The translations under genes and the position numbers were made by a program. 64,000 bases of DNA from G963663315 sp965116335 (GTDB lineage: Bacteria; Pseudomonadota; Gammaproteobacteria; Arenicellales; Poriferihabitantaceae): the NCBI GenBank assembly GCA_965116335.1, contig OZ220677.1:372001-436000 (forward strand), given 5' to 3'. Below are positions 1-8,318 of the stretch, piece after piece. The stretch's first letter is position 1. Each line of letters opens with the position of its first letter. The notes under the pieces were generated by a model, which was not told the DNA's origin, did no database searches, and was given only the letters and a program-made list of their open reading frames with translations.

Positions 1-2121
1 TTCGGCGTTTTCGGGCATTGCAGGATGAAAGTAATTTTCATTCATCACGGTAATGTAATAATAAACACTTTCCTGTTTTTGATACATTCGACGCAATCCG
101 TCATAGATGATCACGGCCAGTTCATAGCAGTAGGCGGGGTCGTAGGAAACACAGTTCGGAACCGTGGATGCCAGAATCAGGCTGTGTCCGTCCTGGTGCT
201 GTAGCCCCTCGCCAGCCAGCGTGGTTCTGCCAGCAGTACCCCCCATGATGAACCCGCGCGCGCGACTGTCTCCAGCGGCCCAGCACAGATCGCCAATGCG
301 CTGGAATCCGAACATCGAGTAGAGAATATAAAATGGAATGGTGAACAGGTCATGGTTGCTGTAGGAGGTGCCAGCGGCAATCCATGACGACATCGCGCCT
401 GCTTCATTGATGCCTTCCTGGAGCACCTGGCCGGTCTTGTCTTCACGGTAGAACATCAATTGATCGGAATCAACCGGCTCATACAACTGTCCTTCCGGGG
501 AGTAGATGCCGAGCTGCCTGAACATACCCTCCATGCCGAATGTGCGGGATTCGTCCGGGATGATCGGTACGATGTAATCCTTCAGTTCCTTGTCTCTGAC
601 CAATGCGGACAGGATTCTGACAAAAGCCATGGTGGTCGAAATCTTACGCTCGCCCGTGCCGGCAAACTGGGACTCGAAAATGTCTGCCTCCGGGAACTTG
701 AACGCAGGAACGCATACACTTCTGCGGGCTGGCAGGAAGCCGCCCAGTTGTTGCCTTCGTTCCAGAATATAGCGCACCTCCGGGGAATCTCTTTCAGGAC
801 GATAAAAAGGCGCTTTGGCAATCTCCTCGTCAGTCAACGGAATGTTGAATCGGTCCCGGAACGCCAGCAGCGCTTCCTCCCCCATCTTCTTCTGCTGATG
901 CGTGGTATTCTGGCCCTCTCCCGCTTCACCCATGCCATAACCTTTCACGGTTTTCGCCAGTATCACCGTGGGTTGGCCAGTATGATGAGTGGCTGCATGG
1001 TAGGCCGCATAGATTTTGTGCGGGTCGTGACCACCCCGATTCAAGCGCCAGATATCCTCGTCGGTCATGTTGGCGACCATGGCTTTTAACTCCGGGTTTT
1101 TGCCGAAGAACTTTTCCCGGACATACGCCCCGTCATTGGCCTTGAATGCCTGGTATTCACCATCCACAGCCTCTTCCATACGCTGTTTCAGCAATCCCTT
1201 GTCATCGCGTCTCAGCAGTTTGTCCCAGTATCCGCCCCAGATCAGTTTGATGACATTCCAGCCTGAACCGCGGAAATCGCCTTCCAGTTCCTGAATGATC
1301 TTGCCGTTTCCCCGCACCGGGCCATCCAGCCTTTGCAGATTGCAATTTACCACGAAGATCAGATTATCCAGTTTTTCACGGCCTGCGATAGCCAGCGCTC
1401 CCATTGATTCGGGTTCATCCATTTCCCCATCCCCCAGAAACACCCAGATTTTCCGGTCACCGGCATCAATCAAACCGCGATTATGCAGATATTTCATGAA
1501 TCTGGCCTGATAAATCGCCATGATCGGCCCGAGTCCCATGGAAACCGTGGGGAATTGCCAGAAATCAGGCATCAGCCACGGGTGGGGGTAAGAGGACAGT
1601 CCACAACCATCGACCTCCTGGCGAAACAACCGGAGATCCTCCTTGTTCAGGCGTCCTTCGAGATAGGCTCTTGCATAAATTCCGGGAGCGGAATGTCCCT
1701 GAATGAAGATCATGTCACCCGGCTGCTCTGGAGTACTGGCACGCCAGAAGTGATTGAAACCGACATCGTACAGGGTTGCCGCAGATGCGAAACTGGCAAT
1801 ATGACCACCCAGCTCAGTGGAGATTCGATTGGCCCGGATGACCATAGCCATCGCATTCCAGCGAATCAACGCCCGGATTCGTCTCTCCAGCCCATGGTCG
1901 CCCGGACTCGGTTGCTCCTGATCCGCGGGGATGGTGTTCAAGTAAGCGGTATTGGCTCGATAGGGAATATGGATTCCCGTTCTCCTGGCATGGTCGATCA
2001 GGGATTCGATCAGGAAATGCGCCCGTTCATGACCGCCCGCCTGGACAACGGAGTTCAGGGCATCCAGCCATTCGTTGGTCTCGATGGCATCAATATCCGG
2101 TTTATGGTCAGAGTCAGGCAT
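1..2121 (-). CDS. aceE: Pyruvate dehydrogenase E1 component, partial (C-terminus lies outside the window)
   Basis: Homodimeric E1 of the pyruvate dehydrogenase complex: thiamine-diphosphate-dependent decarboxylation of pyruvate and acetyl transfer to the lipoyl groups of E2. The minus strand reads open from ATG at 2121 to the window edge, 707 codons of a family usually near 880-890. The N-terminus begins MPDSDHKPDIDAIETNEWLD, typical of bacterial AceE. The ThDP/Mg motif GDGEMDEPESMG with downstream NCN is present, as are the conserved stretches GHSAPGIYARAYLEGRL and KTVKGYGMGEAGEGQNTTH. It is transcribed divergently from rpsF, with 240 bases between. aceF and lpd would be expected beyond the left edge. 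No strong Shine-Dalgarno is seen before the ATG, so the start rests on family alignment. Identification is secure. Confidence 0.96.
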   Translation of the reverse strand, partial: MPDSDHKPDIDAIETNEWLDALNSVVQAGGHERAHFLIESLIDHARRTGIHIPYRANTAYLNTIPADQEQPSPGDHGLERRIRALIRWNAMAMVIRANRISTELGGHIASFASAATLYDVGFNHFWRASTPEQPGDMIFIQGHSAPGIYARAYLEGRLNKEDLRLFRQEVDGCGLSSYPHPWLMPDFWQFPTVSMGLGPIMAIYQARFMKYLHNRGLIDAGDRKIWVFLGDGEMDEPESMGALAIAGREKLDNLIFVVNCNLQRLDGPVRGNGKIIQELEGDFRGSGWNVIKLIWGGYWDKLLRRDDKGLLKQRMEEAVDGEYQAFKANDGAYVREKFFGKNPELKAMVANMTDEDIWRLNRGGHDPHKIYAAYHAATHHTGQPTVILAKTVKGYGMGEAGEGQNTTHQQKKMGEEALLAFRDRFNIPLTDEEIAKAPFYRPERDSPEVRYILERRQQLGGFLPARRSVCVPAFKFPEADIFESQFAGTGERKISTTMAFVRILSALVRDKELKDYIVPIIPDESRTFGMEGMFRQLGIYSPEGQLYEPVDSDQLMFYREDKTGQVLQEGINEAGAMSSWIAAGTSYSNHDLFTIPFYILYSMFGFQRIGDLCWAAGDSRARGFIMGGTAGRTTLAGEGLQHQDGHSLILASTVPNCVSYDPAYCYELAVIIYDGLRRMYQKQESVYYYITVMNENYFHPAMPENAE

Positions 2122-2242
2122 ATCGGTCGCAAGTGTTTATATTATTCATTTTAGCATGACGGGGAGTATGAATGTGGGTGCATACAGGCAGCAGAGTCAC
2201 ATAAAATACACATAAAACAGAATACAAAAACAGAATATATAT

Positions 2243-2271
2243 TTGTGAAACGGGCTTTGTTTCTGTACAAT
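2243..2271 (+). promoter_or_regulatory. Sigma70-type promoter of the rpsF operon
   Basis: TTGTGA at 2243-2248, a 17-base spacer and TACAAT at 2266-2271, about 90 bases before rpsF. This is the best sigma70-like match in the aceE-rpsF divergent gap (2122-2363). The implied leader of roughly 85 bases would leave room for ribosomal-protein autoregulation, but I see no clear structure there. Confidence 0.5.
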
Positions 2272-2363
2272 CCGCGACACAAATTTCTTTTAACTCCTTT
2301 CTTCACCTCCGGCCTGTAGAAAATCGGGTTTCAGGGGGAAGATACAGCCCACAGGGAGAATAT

Positions 2364-2897
2364 ATGCGACATTATGAGATCGTTTTTCTGGTTCATCCGG
2401 ACCAGAGCGAGCAAGTACCGGCGATGATTGATCGTTTCAGGGATATGGTTATATCCGGTAACGGTGAAGTCCATCGTGTTGAGGATTGGGGGCGTCGGCG
2501 CCTGGCTTATATGATCCAGGACGTTCACAAGGCGCATTACGTCATGCTCAACATTGAATGCAGCCTGGATGTATTGCGGGATATCGAGCGGAACTTCAAG
2601 TTTAACGACTCGGTGCTTCGCCATCTGGTGATACGTCGGAAACACGCCATTACCGAGGAATCCAGCATGGCCAAAGCCAAGGCGCGAGAAGATGCGGCGG
2701 AAGCAGTAAAAGAGGCCGGTTCGTCCAGTGGTTCAGGTAGTCATAGAGCCAGAGCCGAAGAGCCTCCCTCGAAATCAGAGGCTCCCTCAGAAACTTCCCC
2801 AAAAACGGAAACGCCCCCGGATGCTCCCGGAGATAAGCCGGAACCTGAAAAAACAACCGAATCCGTCGATGACGACGAAATCGAGGAGGCAGCGTAA
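2364..2897 (+). CDS. rpsF: 30S ribosomal protein S6 with a long acidic C-terminal tail
   Basis: S6 binds 16S rRNA together with S18 in the platform of the small subunit. Residues 1 to about 100 are the usual S6 fold, starting MRHYEIVFLVHPDQSEQV. The protein is 177 residues, whereas the family is normally about 95-135. The extra C-terminal stretch (about 105-177) is low complexity: Ser-rich, then Pro/Glu/Lys, ending DDDEIEEAA. In E. coli an acidic tail is added to S6 post-translationally by RimK; here much acidity is encoded. GGGAGA seven bases before the ATG sets the start. The stop overlaps the rpsR start in TAATG. First gene of rpsF-rpsR-rplI. Confidence 0.96.
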   Translation: MRHYEIVFLVHPDQSEQVPAMIDRFRDMVISGNGEVHRVEDWGRRRLAYMIQDVHKAHYVMLNIECSLDVLRDIERNFKFNDSVLRHLVIRRKHAITEESSMAKAKAREDAAEAVKEAGSSSGSGSHRARAEEPPSKSEAPSETSPKTETPPDAPGDKPEPEKTTESVDDDEIEEAA

Positions 2898-3124
2898 TGG
2901 CAAGATTTCAACGAAGACCCCGGTTTTGTAAATTTACCGCCGAAGGAATCGAGTCCATTGATTACAAGGACCTCGATATCCTGATCGCAAATACAAGCGA
3001 CACGGGCAAGATCCTGCCGCGAAGAAGTACCGGCACCAAAACACATTTTCAGCGACAGTTATCGACTGCGGTCAAACGCGCCCGCTTTCTCGCGCTGATT
3101 CAATATACGGACCAACACGAGTAA
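2897..3124 (+). CDS. rpsR: 30S ribosomal protein S18
   Basis: S18 partners S6 on the central domain of 16S rRNA. It is 75 residues, the normal length, with the family segments CKFTAEGIESIDYKD near the N-terminus and the C-terminal helix STAVKRARFLALIQYTD. The ATG overlaps the rpsF stop by one base, so the two are translationally coupled, consistent with their 1:1 binding. rplI follows after 12 bases. Confidence 0.97.
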   Translation: MARFQRRPRFCKFTAEGIESIDYKDLDILIANTSDTGKILPRRSTGTKTHFQRQLSTAVKRARFLALIQYTDQHE

Positions 3125-3136
3125 TCAGGAGGCATT

Positions 3137-3580
3137 ATGGAAGTCATTCTACTGGAAAAAATACCGAATACCGGGGATATTGGTGATTTGGTAAATGTTC
3201 GCAACGGTCATGCCAGGAACTTTCTGATTCCGCAGAAAAAGGCCATGCGGGCAACACCGGAAGCCAGGGCTCTGGCAGAGAAAAAGCGTCTGGAAATTGC
3301 TGCAGATCAGGCCAGCCGACTACAGAATGCACAAATACGTGCAGAGCAGGCGGTTCGGGAAATATCACTATCGCGGCTTTGTGGTGAAGAAGGCCAGCTC
3401 TATGGTTCGGTATCTCCGGCCGATATTGCACAAGAGATGAGTCAGGCCGGGTCAGATGTAGATAAAACTGAAATCCATCAACCCGATGGGCCAATAAAAC
3501 AGATCGGCGAATTTGAGGTGGAGGTCATTCTCCACCCGGAAGTGCATTTCACTGTCCGCGTCCATGTGGAGGCAGAATAG
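3137..3580 (+). CDS. rplI: 50S ribosomal protein L9
   Basis: L9 binds 23S rRNA near the L1 stalk and affects reading-frame maintenance. It is 147 residues, as expected. The N-terminal domain carries the signature GDLVNVRNGHARNFLIPQKKA at about 16-36, followed by the long connecting helix (about 40-75) and the C-terminal domain with LYGSVSPADIA. A strong AGGAGG lies just before the ATG at 3137. Third gene of the S6-S18-L9 operon; dnaB follows 28 bases later, the usual gammaproteobacterial order. Confidence 0.97.
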   Translation: MEVILLEKIPNTGDIGDLVNVRNGHARNFLIPQKKAMRATPEARALAEKKRLEIAADQASRLQNAQIRAEQAVREISLSRLCGEEGQLYGSVSPADIAQEMSQAGSDVDKTEIHQPDGPIKQIGEFEVEVILHPEVHFTVRVHVEAE

Positions 3581-3608
3581 AAGTATCCGGCAATGACTTG
3601 ATCAACTG

Positions 3609-4961
3609 ATGGCAGTTCCACCCAAGCTCCCTCCCCAGGCACTGGAGGCCGAACAATCTCTCCTCGGTGGATTGTTACTGGATAATATGCAATGGGATGA
3701 GGTCGTTGAGCAGGTGGGCGAGCAGGATTTCTATAATCAGAACCATCGTTTGATTTTCCAGGCCATCGGTGGTTTGCAGTACTCCGGACAACCGGCGGAT
3801 GTGGTCACCGCTTCGCAATGGCTGGCTTCACAAGGCAAACTGGAAGCCGTAGGCGGCCTGACCTATATCGGGACCCTGGCGAATAATACGCCTAGCACGG
3901 CGAATATCCTTACTTATGCCCGGATTGTCCGGGATCAGGCTATTTTGCGGTCGTTGATATCGGCCGCCAATCAGATATCCGATTCAGCCTACAACCCGGA
4001 AGGGAAAAAGCCCCGGCAAATACTGGATCATGCGGAAAATCTGGTGTTCGATATTTCGGAGCGCGATGGAGCGCGTCAACGGGGATTTACCCCGCTGCAG
4101 GAACTGCTTGTCCGGTCGGTCAATCAAATCGAATTGCTGGCTGAGTCGGATAATGCAATTACCGGCATCCCGACCGGTTTTTCTGATGTTGATAACGAGA
4201 CATCAGGGTTACAGAAAGGTGACCTGATCATCATTGCGGCCCGACCCTCGATGGGTAAAACATCCTTTGCGATGAATATTGCAGAATATGTCGCTGTGGA
4301 GAAGAAACTGCCGGTCGCTATTTTCAGTATGGAAATGTCGGGTGAACAGTTGGCGATGCGGATGTTGTCTTCGCTCGGCCAGATCAACTCCAACAAGGTC
4401 AGAACCGGTCGCTTGACTGATGAGGACTGGCCACGACTGACTTCTGCGGTCACCATGCTGGACAAGGCGCCGATCTTTATTGATGATTCCGCCGGGCTGA
4501 ACACACTGGATTTACAGTCCAGGGCGCGGAGACTGAAGCGCGAGAACCCGGAGCTGGGGTTGATTATTATTGATTACCTGCAGTTGATGAATTCCCCGGA
4601 CAACAATGAAAACCGCGCCACCGAGATTTCCGGCATTACACGAGCGCTGAAAATCCTGGCCAAGGAGTTGCATCTTCCTGTGGTCGCGCTCTCGCAGTTG
4701 AACCGGAGTCTGGAGCAAAGACCCAACAAGCGCCCCGTGATGTCGGATTTGAGGGAATCCGGCGCCATCGAGCAGGACGCGGATGTGATCTTCTTCATCT
4801 ACCGGGATGAGGTCTACAACGACGATACCAATGACAAAGGGGTGGCTGAACTGATTATCGGCAAGCAGAGAAATGGGCCAATCTGCACCAGGCGACTCAC
4901 TTTCCGGGGAGAGTTTACCCGCTTCGAGAATTTCGCGGCGCCTCATACAGGCTATCCGTAG
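3609..4961 (+). CDS. dnaB: Replicative DNA helicase DnaB
   Basis: Hexameric 5'-3' helicase that drives the replication fork and recruits primase. At 450 residues it is slightly shorter than E. coli DnaB (471). The N-terminal domain (about 10-110) starts with PPQALEAEQSLLGGLLLDN. The RecA-like C-terminal domain has Walker A ARPSMGKT at 211-218, Walker B IIIDYLQLM near 320 and the conserved DLRESGAIEQDAD. No intein is present, although this gene is a common intein site. It follows the ribosomal operon without an obvious terminator and precedes alr. Confidence 0.97.
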   Translation: MAVPPKLPPQALEAEQSLLGGLLLDNMQWDEVVEQVGEQDFYNQNHRLIFQAIGGLQYSGQPADVVTASQWLASQGKLEAVGGLTYIGTLANNTPSTANILTYARIVRDQAILRSLISAANQISDSAYNPEGKKPRQILDHAENLVFDISERDGARQRGFTPLQELLVRSVNQIELLAESDNAITGIPTGFSDVDNETSGLQKGDLIIIAARPSMGKTSFAMNIAEYVAVEKKLPVAIFSMEMSGEQLAMRMLSSLGQINSNKVRTGRLTDEDWPRLTSAVTMLDKAPIFIDDSAGLNTLDLQSRARRLKRENPELGLIIIDYLQLMNSPDNNENRATEISGITRALKILAKELHLPVVALSQLNRSLEQRPNKRPVMSDLRESGAIEQDADVIFFIYRDEVYNDDTNDKGVAELIIGKQRNGPICTRRLTFRGEFTRFENFAAPHTGYP

Positions 4962-4994
4962 CCTGATACGCTCGATAGCCACCCGGATAACCAG

Positions 4995-6104
4995 TTGCCA
5001 CTGACCGAGACCCGCTCAGCACAAGACAATGGACTTCTACGCGCCTGGGCCGAGATTGATTTACAAGCGTTGCACCATAATATTTCCGTTATACGCAAGC
5101 TCGCTCCGAATTCCAGAATCATGGCGGTCATCAAGGCGGATGCCTATGGTCATGGTCTGGCCACCATTACTGAATCAATCTGCCGACAGGTGGACGGGTT
5201 TGCGGTGGCGACCTTGTCTGAAGGCATTCTGTGTCGTCAGATCCAGGATTGCAGGCCGATTGTCGTATTGTCTGAACTCTGGCGCGCATCGCAGCTGGCG
5301 GATTTTGCAAGATACGATATACAGCCTGTGATTCATAGCCACCAGCAGGCCGACTGGTTGCAATCCTGGTCGGGCAAGCCATTGGCTGTCTGGGTTAAAT
5401 TCGACACCGGCATGAACCGACTGGGACTTCCCGGTCGGCAACTGGCGAAAACCTGTGCATCACTGCAAGCGCTGGGCTCAGTTCGGGAGGTGCGGGTTCT
5501 CTCGCATTTGGCCAATGCGGATGTTGCGGATGATCGGTATACAGACAGACAGATTGAAAACTTTGAATCCGCCTGTCTGTCGTTGCAATACGAAAAGAGT
5601 TTGGCAAATTCTGCAGGAATCATGCGCTCGAAAGCGACCCACAAGGACTGGGTTCGCCCCGGTTTGATGTTGTATGGCGTTTCGCCATTGGTTGGTAGCG
5701 GGGCAGGCGATGTGGGTCTGCATCCGGTCATGCAACTCAAGGCCAGGCTGATCTCGGTCAAGTTCGTCGACAGCAATCAACCAGTCGGCTATGGCGGCAT
5801 CTACCGTACCCGACGCCGGTCGCGTATCGGCATTGCCGGGTTGGGTTATGGAGATGGCTACCCCTGGAATGTGGATGCAAGAGCCTGTATCCTGATTCAC
5901 GGCAAGAGGGCGCCGGTCACAGGTCGGGTTTCGATGGATATGATTACGGTGGATGTTACACAGCATGACACGGTCAAGGTCGGTGATGAAGTGACCGTAT
6001 GGGGCAATGGTTTGCCAGTGGAAGAAGTGGCCGGATGGGCACAAACTATTCCTTATGAATTATTATGCAAGGTGACATCCCGGATTCCCCGGATTGTGGT
6101 TTGA
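4995..6104 (+). CDS. alr: Alanine racemase (TTG start)
   Basis: PLP-dependent interconversion of L- and D-alanine, supplying D-Ala for peptidoglycan. It is 369 residues, as usual. The PLP lysine is K47 in AVIKADAYGHG and the second catalytic base is Tyr266 in VGYGGIY; GYGDGYPW (284-291) and the RVSMDM segment (311-316) complete the active site. The first possible start in frame is TTG at 4995; the next usable methionine is inside the conserved barrel (residue 43), so TTG is the likely start. It lies between dnaB and radA, whose upstream in-frame ATG at 6065 overlaps the end of alr. Confidence 0.94.
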   Translation: MPLTETRSAQDNGLLRAWAEIDLQALHHNISVIRKLAPNSRIMAVIKADAYGHGLATITESICRQVDGFAVATLSEGILCRQIQDCRPIVVLSELWRASQLADFARYDIQPVIHSHQQADWLQSWSGKPLAVWVKFDTGMNRLGLPGRQLAKTCASLQALGSVREVRVLSHLANADVADDRYTDRQIENFESACLSLQYEKSLANSAGIMRSKATHKDWVRPGLMLYGVSPLVGSGAGDVGLHPVMQLKARLISVKFVDSNQPVGYGGIYRTRRRSRIGIAGLGYGDGYPWNVDARACILIHGKRAPVTGRVSMDMITVDVTQHDTVKVGDEVTVWGNGLPVEEVAGWAQTIPYELLCKVTSRIPRIVV

Positions 6105-6115
6105 AAACGTACAAC

Positions 6116-7477
6116 ATGGCTAAATCATCATCGAAAACGGTTTTCCTCTGTTCCGACTGTGGCGCGCAAAACCTGAAATGGTCCGGGCAATGCGGGGATT
6201 GCGGTGCCTGGAATACACTGATAGAGCAACAGATTGAAACAAAACCGGCGGCGCGATTCTCCGGCTTCGCCCCAAAAGCACAGATTCAAAAGTTGGGCGA
6301 TGTCCGAGTCAGTCAAACGCAAAGATTATCCTGCGGCAGCGCTGAATTTGACCGGGTGCTGGGGGGCGGACTGGTAGCCGGTTCTGTAGCACTCGTCGGC
6401 GGCGCTCCGGGAATTGGTAAATCCACCTTGCTGTTGCAAAACCTGTGTAGTATCAGCCGCCATTCAAAAGCACTCTATGTAACGGGAGAGGAGTCCGTAG
6501 AGCAGGTCGCGCTCCGGGCACAGCGGATTGGTCTGGACTCTGGTGGATTGAGTGTGATAGCCGAAAACAGACTCGAGAACCTGCTTGACATCGTGCGCGA
6601 GGAATCACCTGAGGTGCTGGTGGCGGATTCAATCCAGACTTTCTACAGTGATGCCCTAAGCGCGGCGCCCGGCAGTGTTTCCCAGGTCCGCGAATGCGCG
6701 GCCAGCCTGGTCAGATACGCCAAGCACAGTGGTTGCCGCTTGATTCTGGTCGGTCATGTGACCAAGGAGGGAGCGCTGGCCGGTCCCCGTGTACTTGAAC
6801 ACATGGTCGACAGTGTGCTGTACTTCGAGGGCGACAGTTCGCACAGCTTCCGCGTCATCCGGGCGATCAAGAATCGTTTCGGCGCCGTGAACGAGATTGG
6901 CGTATTCGCAATGACGGAGCAGGGATTGAGGGACGTAAGCAATCCTTCCGCGATGTTTGTCAGCAAATACGGAGCCGAAAAACCAGGCAGTGTGGTTCTG
7001 GCGACCCAGGAGGGAACCCGCCCCCTGCTGGTCGAAATTCAGGCGCTGGTGGATGACAGCGTTCTGTCGAATCCCCGGAGACTGTGTGTCGGACTGGAAC
7101 ATAACCGATTGGCCATGTTGCTCGCCATCGCTCATCGTCATGCGGACATCTCATTGAACAATTACGATGTATTCGTGAATGCAGCCGGTGGAATCAAGGT
7201 ATCGGAAACCGGCTCCGATCTGGCTGTTTTGCTGGCTATCCTGTCGAGCGTCAGAAACAGGGCGGCAGGCAGCGACCTTGCCGTATTCGGTGAGATTGGT
7301 CTGTCGGGCGAGTTGCGCCCGGTACAACGAGGAATCGAGCGCCTGCGGGAAGCCCAAAGATCCGGCTTCAAACGTGCGTTGATTCCTGCGGCGAATAAAC
7401 CGAAGTCCCCCATAGACAATCTGGAAATCATCGCGCCCCGTAGAATAGAAGACGCGATTCAAATACTGGAAGTCTGA
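6116..7477 (+). CDS. radA: DNA repair protein RadA (Sms)
   Basis: RecA-related ATPase that promotes branch migration in recombination. It is 453 residues from ATG 6116; a longer in-frame ATG at 6065 overlaps alr and adds 17 residues outside the conserved domain, so I prefer 6116. The N-terminal C4 zinc finger uses Cys12, 15, 26 and 29 (CSDCG and CGDCG). Walker A is GGAPGIGKST at 95-104, the RadA-specific KNRFG motif is at 252-256, and the C-terminal Lon-protease-like domain includes VNAAGGIKVSETGSDLA. All diagnostic features are intact. Confidence 0.96.
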   Translation: MAKSSSKTVFLCSDCGAQNLKWSGQCGDCGAWNTLIEQQIETKPAARFSGFAPKAQIQKLGDVRVSQTQRLSCGSAEFDRVLGGGLVAGSVALVGGAPGIGKSTLLLQNLCSISRHSKALYVTGEESVEQVALRAQRIGLDSGGLSVIAENRLENLLDIVREESPEVLVADSIQTFYSDALSAAPGSVSQVRECAASLVRYAKHSGCRLILVGHVTKEGALAGPRVLEHMVDSVLYFEGDSSHSFRVIRAIKNRFGAVNEIGVFAMTEQGLRDVSNPSAMFVSKYGAEKPGSVVLATQEGTRPLLVEIQALVDDSVLSNPRRLCVGLEHNRLAMLLAIAHRHADISLNNYDVFVNAAGGIKVSETGSDLAVLLAILSSVRNRAAGSDLAVFGEIGLSGELRPVQRGIERLREAQRSGFKRALIPAANKPKSPIDNLEIIAPRRIEDAIQILEV

Positions 7478-7486
7478 TCTTTCGAG

Positions 7487-7492
7487 TATAAT
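7487..7492 (+). promoter_or_regulatory. Candidate -10 element for the FKBP isomerase gene
   Basis: TATAAT at 7487-7492 in the 71-base gap between radA and the FKBP gene, about 57 bases before its start. No good -35 hexamer is seen at the right spacing, so confidence is limited. Confidence 0.3.
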
Positions 7493-7548
7493 CCGGCTTC
7501 TCCACCCTGGCCCCTGCCGGGTCGAAACAGAAAATAACGAGGAACAAA

Positions 7549-8265
7549 ATGCTCAAGAAATTTCAGGCTGCCGGTTTTGCAGCCGCTCTGCTTCTCCCGG
7601 TCAGCGCACTGGCGCAAGAGGCGATCAATCTGGACACGGAACAAAAGACATACAGCTATGCAATCGGCCTGAAACTGGGAGAAAGGCTGCTGACGCAATT
7701 CAATGCCGAAAATGGTTTTGAGATGCAAGCCTTACTCGCAGGTTTGACAGACTCCGTATCCGGCAAAGACGGGTTGTTAAGCAGTGATGAAGCCGACTCA
7801 GCCATCCAGAAACGGGAACAGGAACTGGCCGCTGTGGAGAACCGGAAGGCCATGGAGAATCTGGAGGCTGGCAAGGCGTTTCTGGAGCAGAACAGCACGC
7901 TTGAAGGAGTGACCGTCACTGAAAGCGGCCTCCAGTATTCAGTGCTTGTTGCAGGGCAGGGCGATAGCCCGTCTCTGGTGGATACGGTTCTGGTCCATTA
8001 CCATGGCACACTGATCGATGGTACTGTGTTCGACAGCAGCTATGATCGAGGACAGCCGGTTTCGTTTTCGTTGCAGTCCATTATTCCCGGTTGGCAGGAA
8101 GCACTGCAATTGATGAAACCCGGTGGCAAATGGCAGGTGGCACTACCACCGGAGTTGGCTTATGGCGACCGGGGAGCGGGACCGACCATTGGCCCCAATG
8201 AAGTGTTGCTGTTTGATATTGAATTGCTGGAAGTCGGCAAGCCGGAGAATCAAGCCACTGAATAA
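7549..8265 (+). CDS. Exported FKBP-type peptidyl-prolyl cis-trans isomerase (Mip/FkpA type)
   Basis: Periplasmic proline isomerase and chaperone. The 238-residue protein starts with a Sec signal peptide (two Lys, a hydrophobic core, then SALAQEA with cleavage likely after ALA near residue 22). Residues about 30-115 form the helical dimerisation region of Mip/FkpA proteins. The FKBP domain (about 120-232) shows VLVHYHGTLIDGTVFDSSY, IIPGWQEALQLM and ELAYGDRG. GAGGAA lies 8 bases before the ATG. It is convergent with the regulator at 8319. Mip, FkpA and FklB cannot be separated here, so no symbol is given. Confidence 0.93.
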   Translation: MLKKFQAAGFAAALLLPVSALAQEAINLDTEQKTYSYAIGLKLGERLLTQFNAENGFEMQALLAGLTDSVSGKDGLLSSDEADSAIQKREQELAAVENRKAMENLEAGKAFLEQNSTLEGVTVTESGLQYSVLVAGQGDSPSLVDTVLVHYHGTLIDGTVFDSSYDRGQPVSFSLQSIIPGWQEALQLMKPGGKWQVALPPELAYGDRGAGPTIGPNEVLLFDIELLEVGKPENQATE

Positions 8266-8318
8266 AGCCGTTCAGCAGCAACCCGGTCTGCCCCCGATTT
8301 ATGAGACGCAGACTTTTG

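Noticed and set aside
1483..2154. 223-codon plus-strand frame opposite aceE
   Set aside because: The minus-strand frame is aceE with intact ThDP motifs; the plus frame has no recognisable features.
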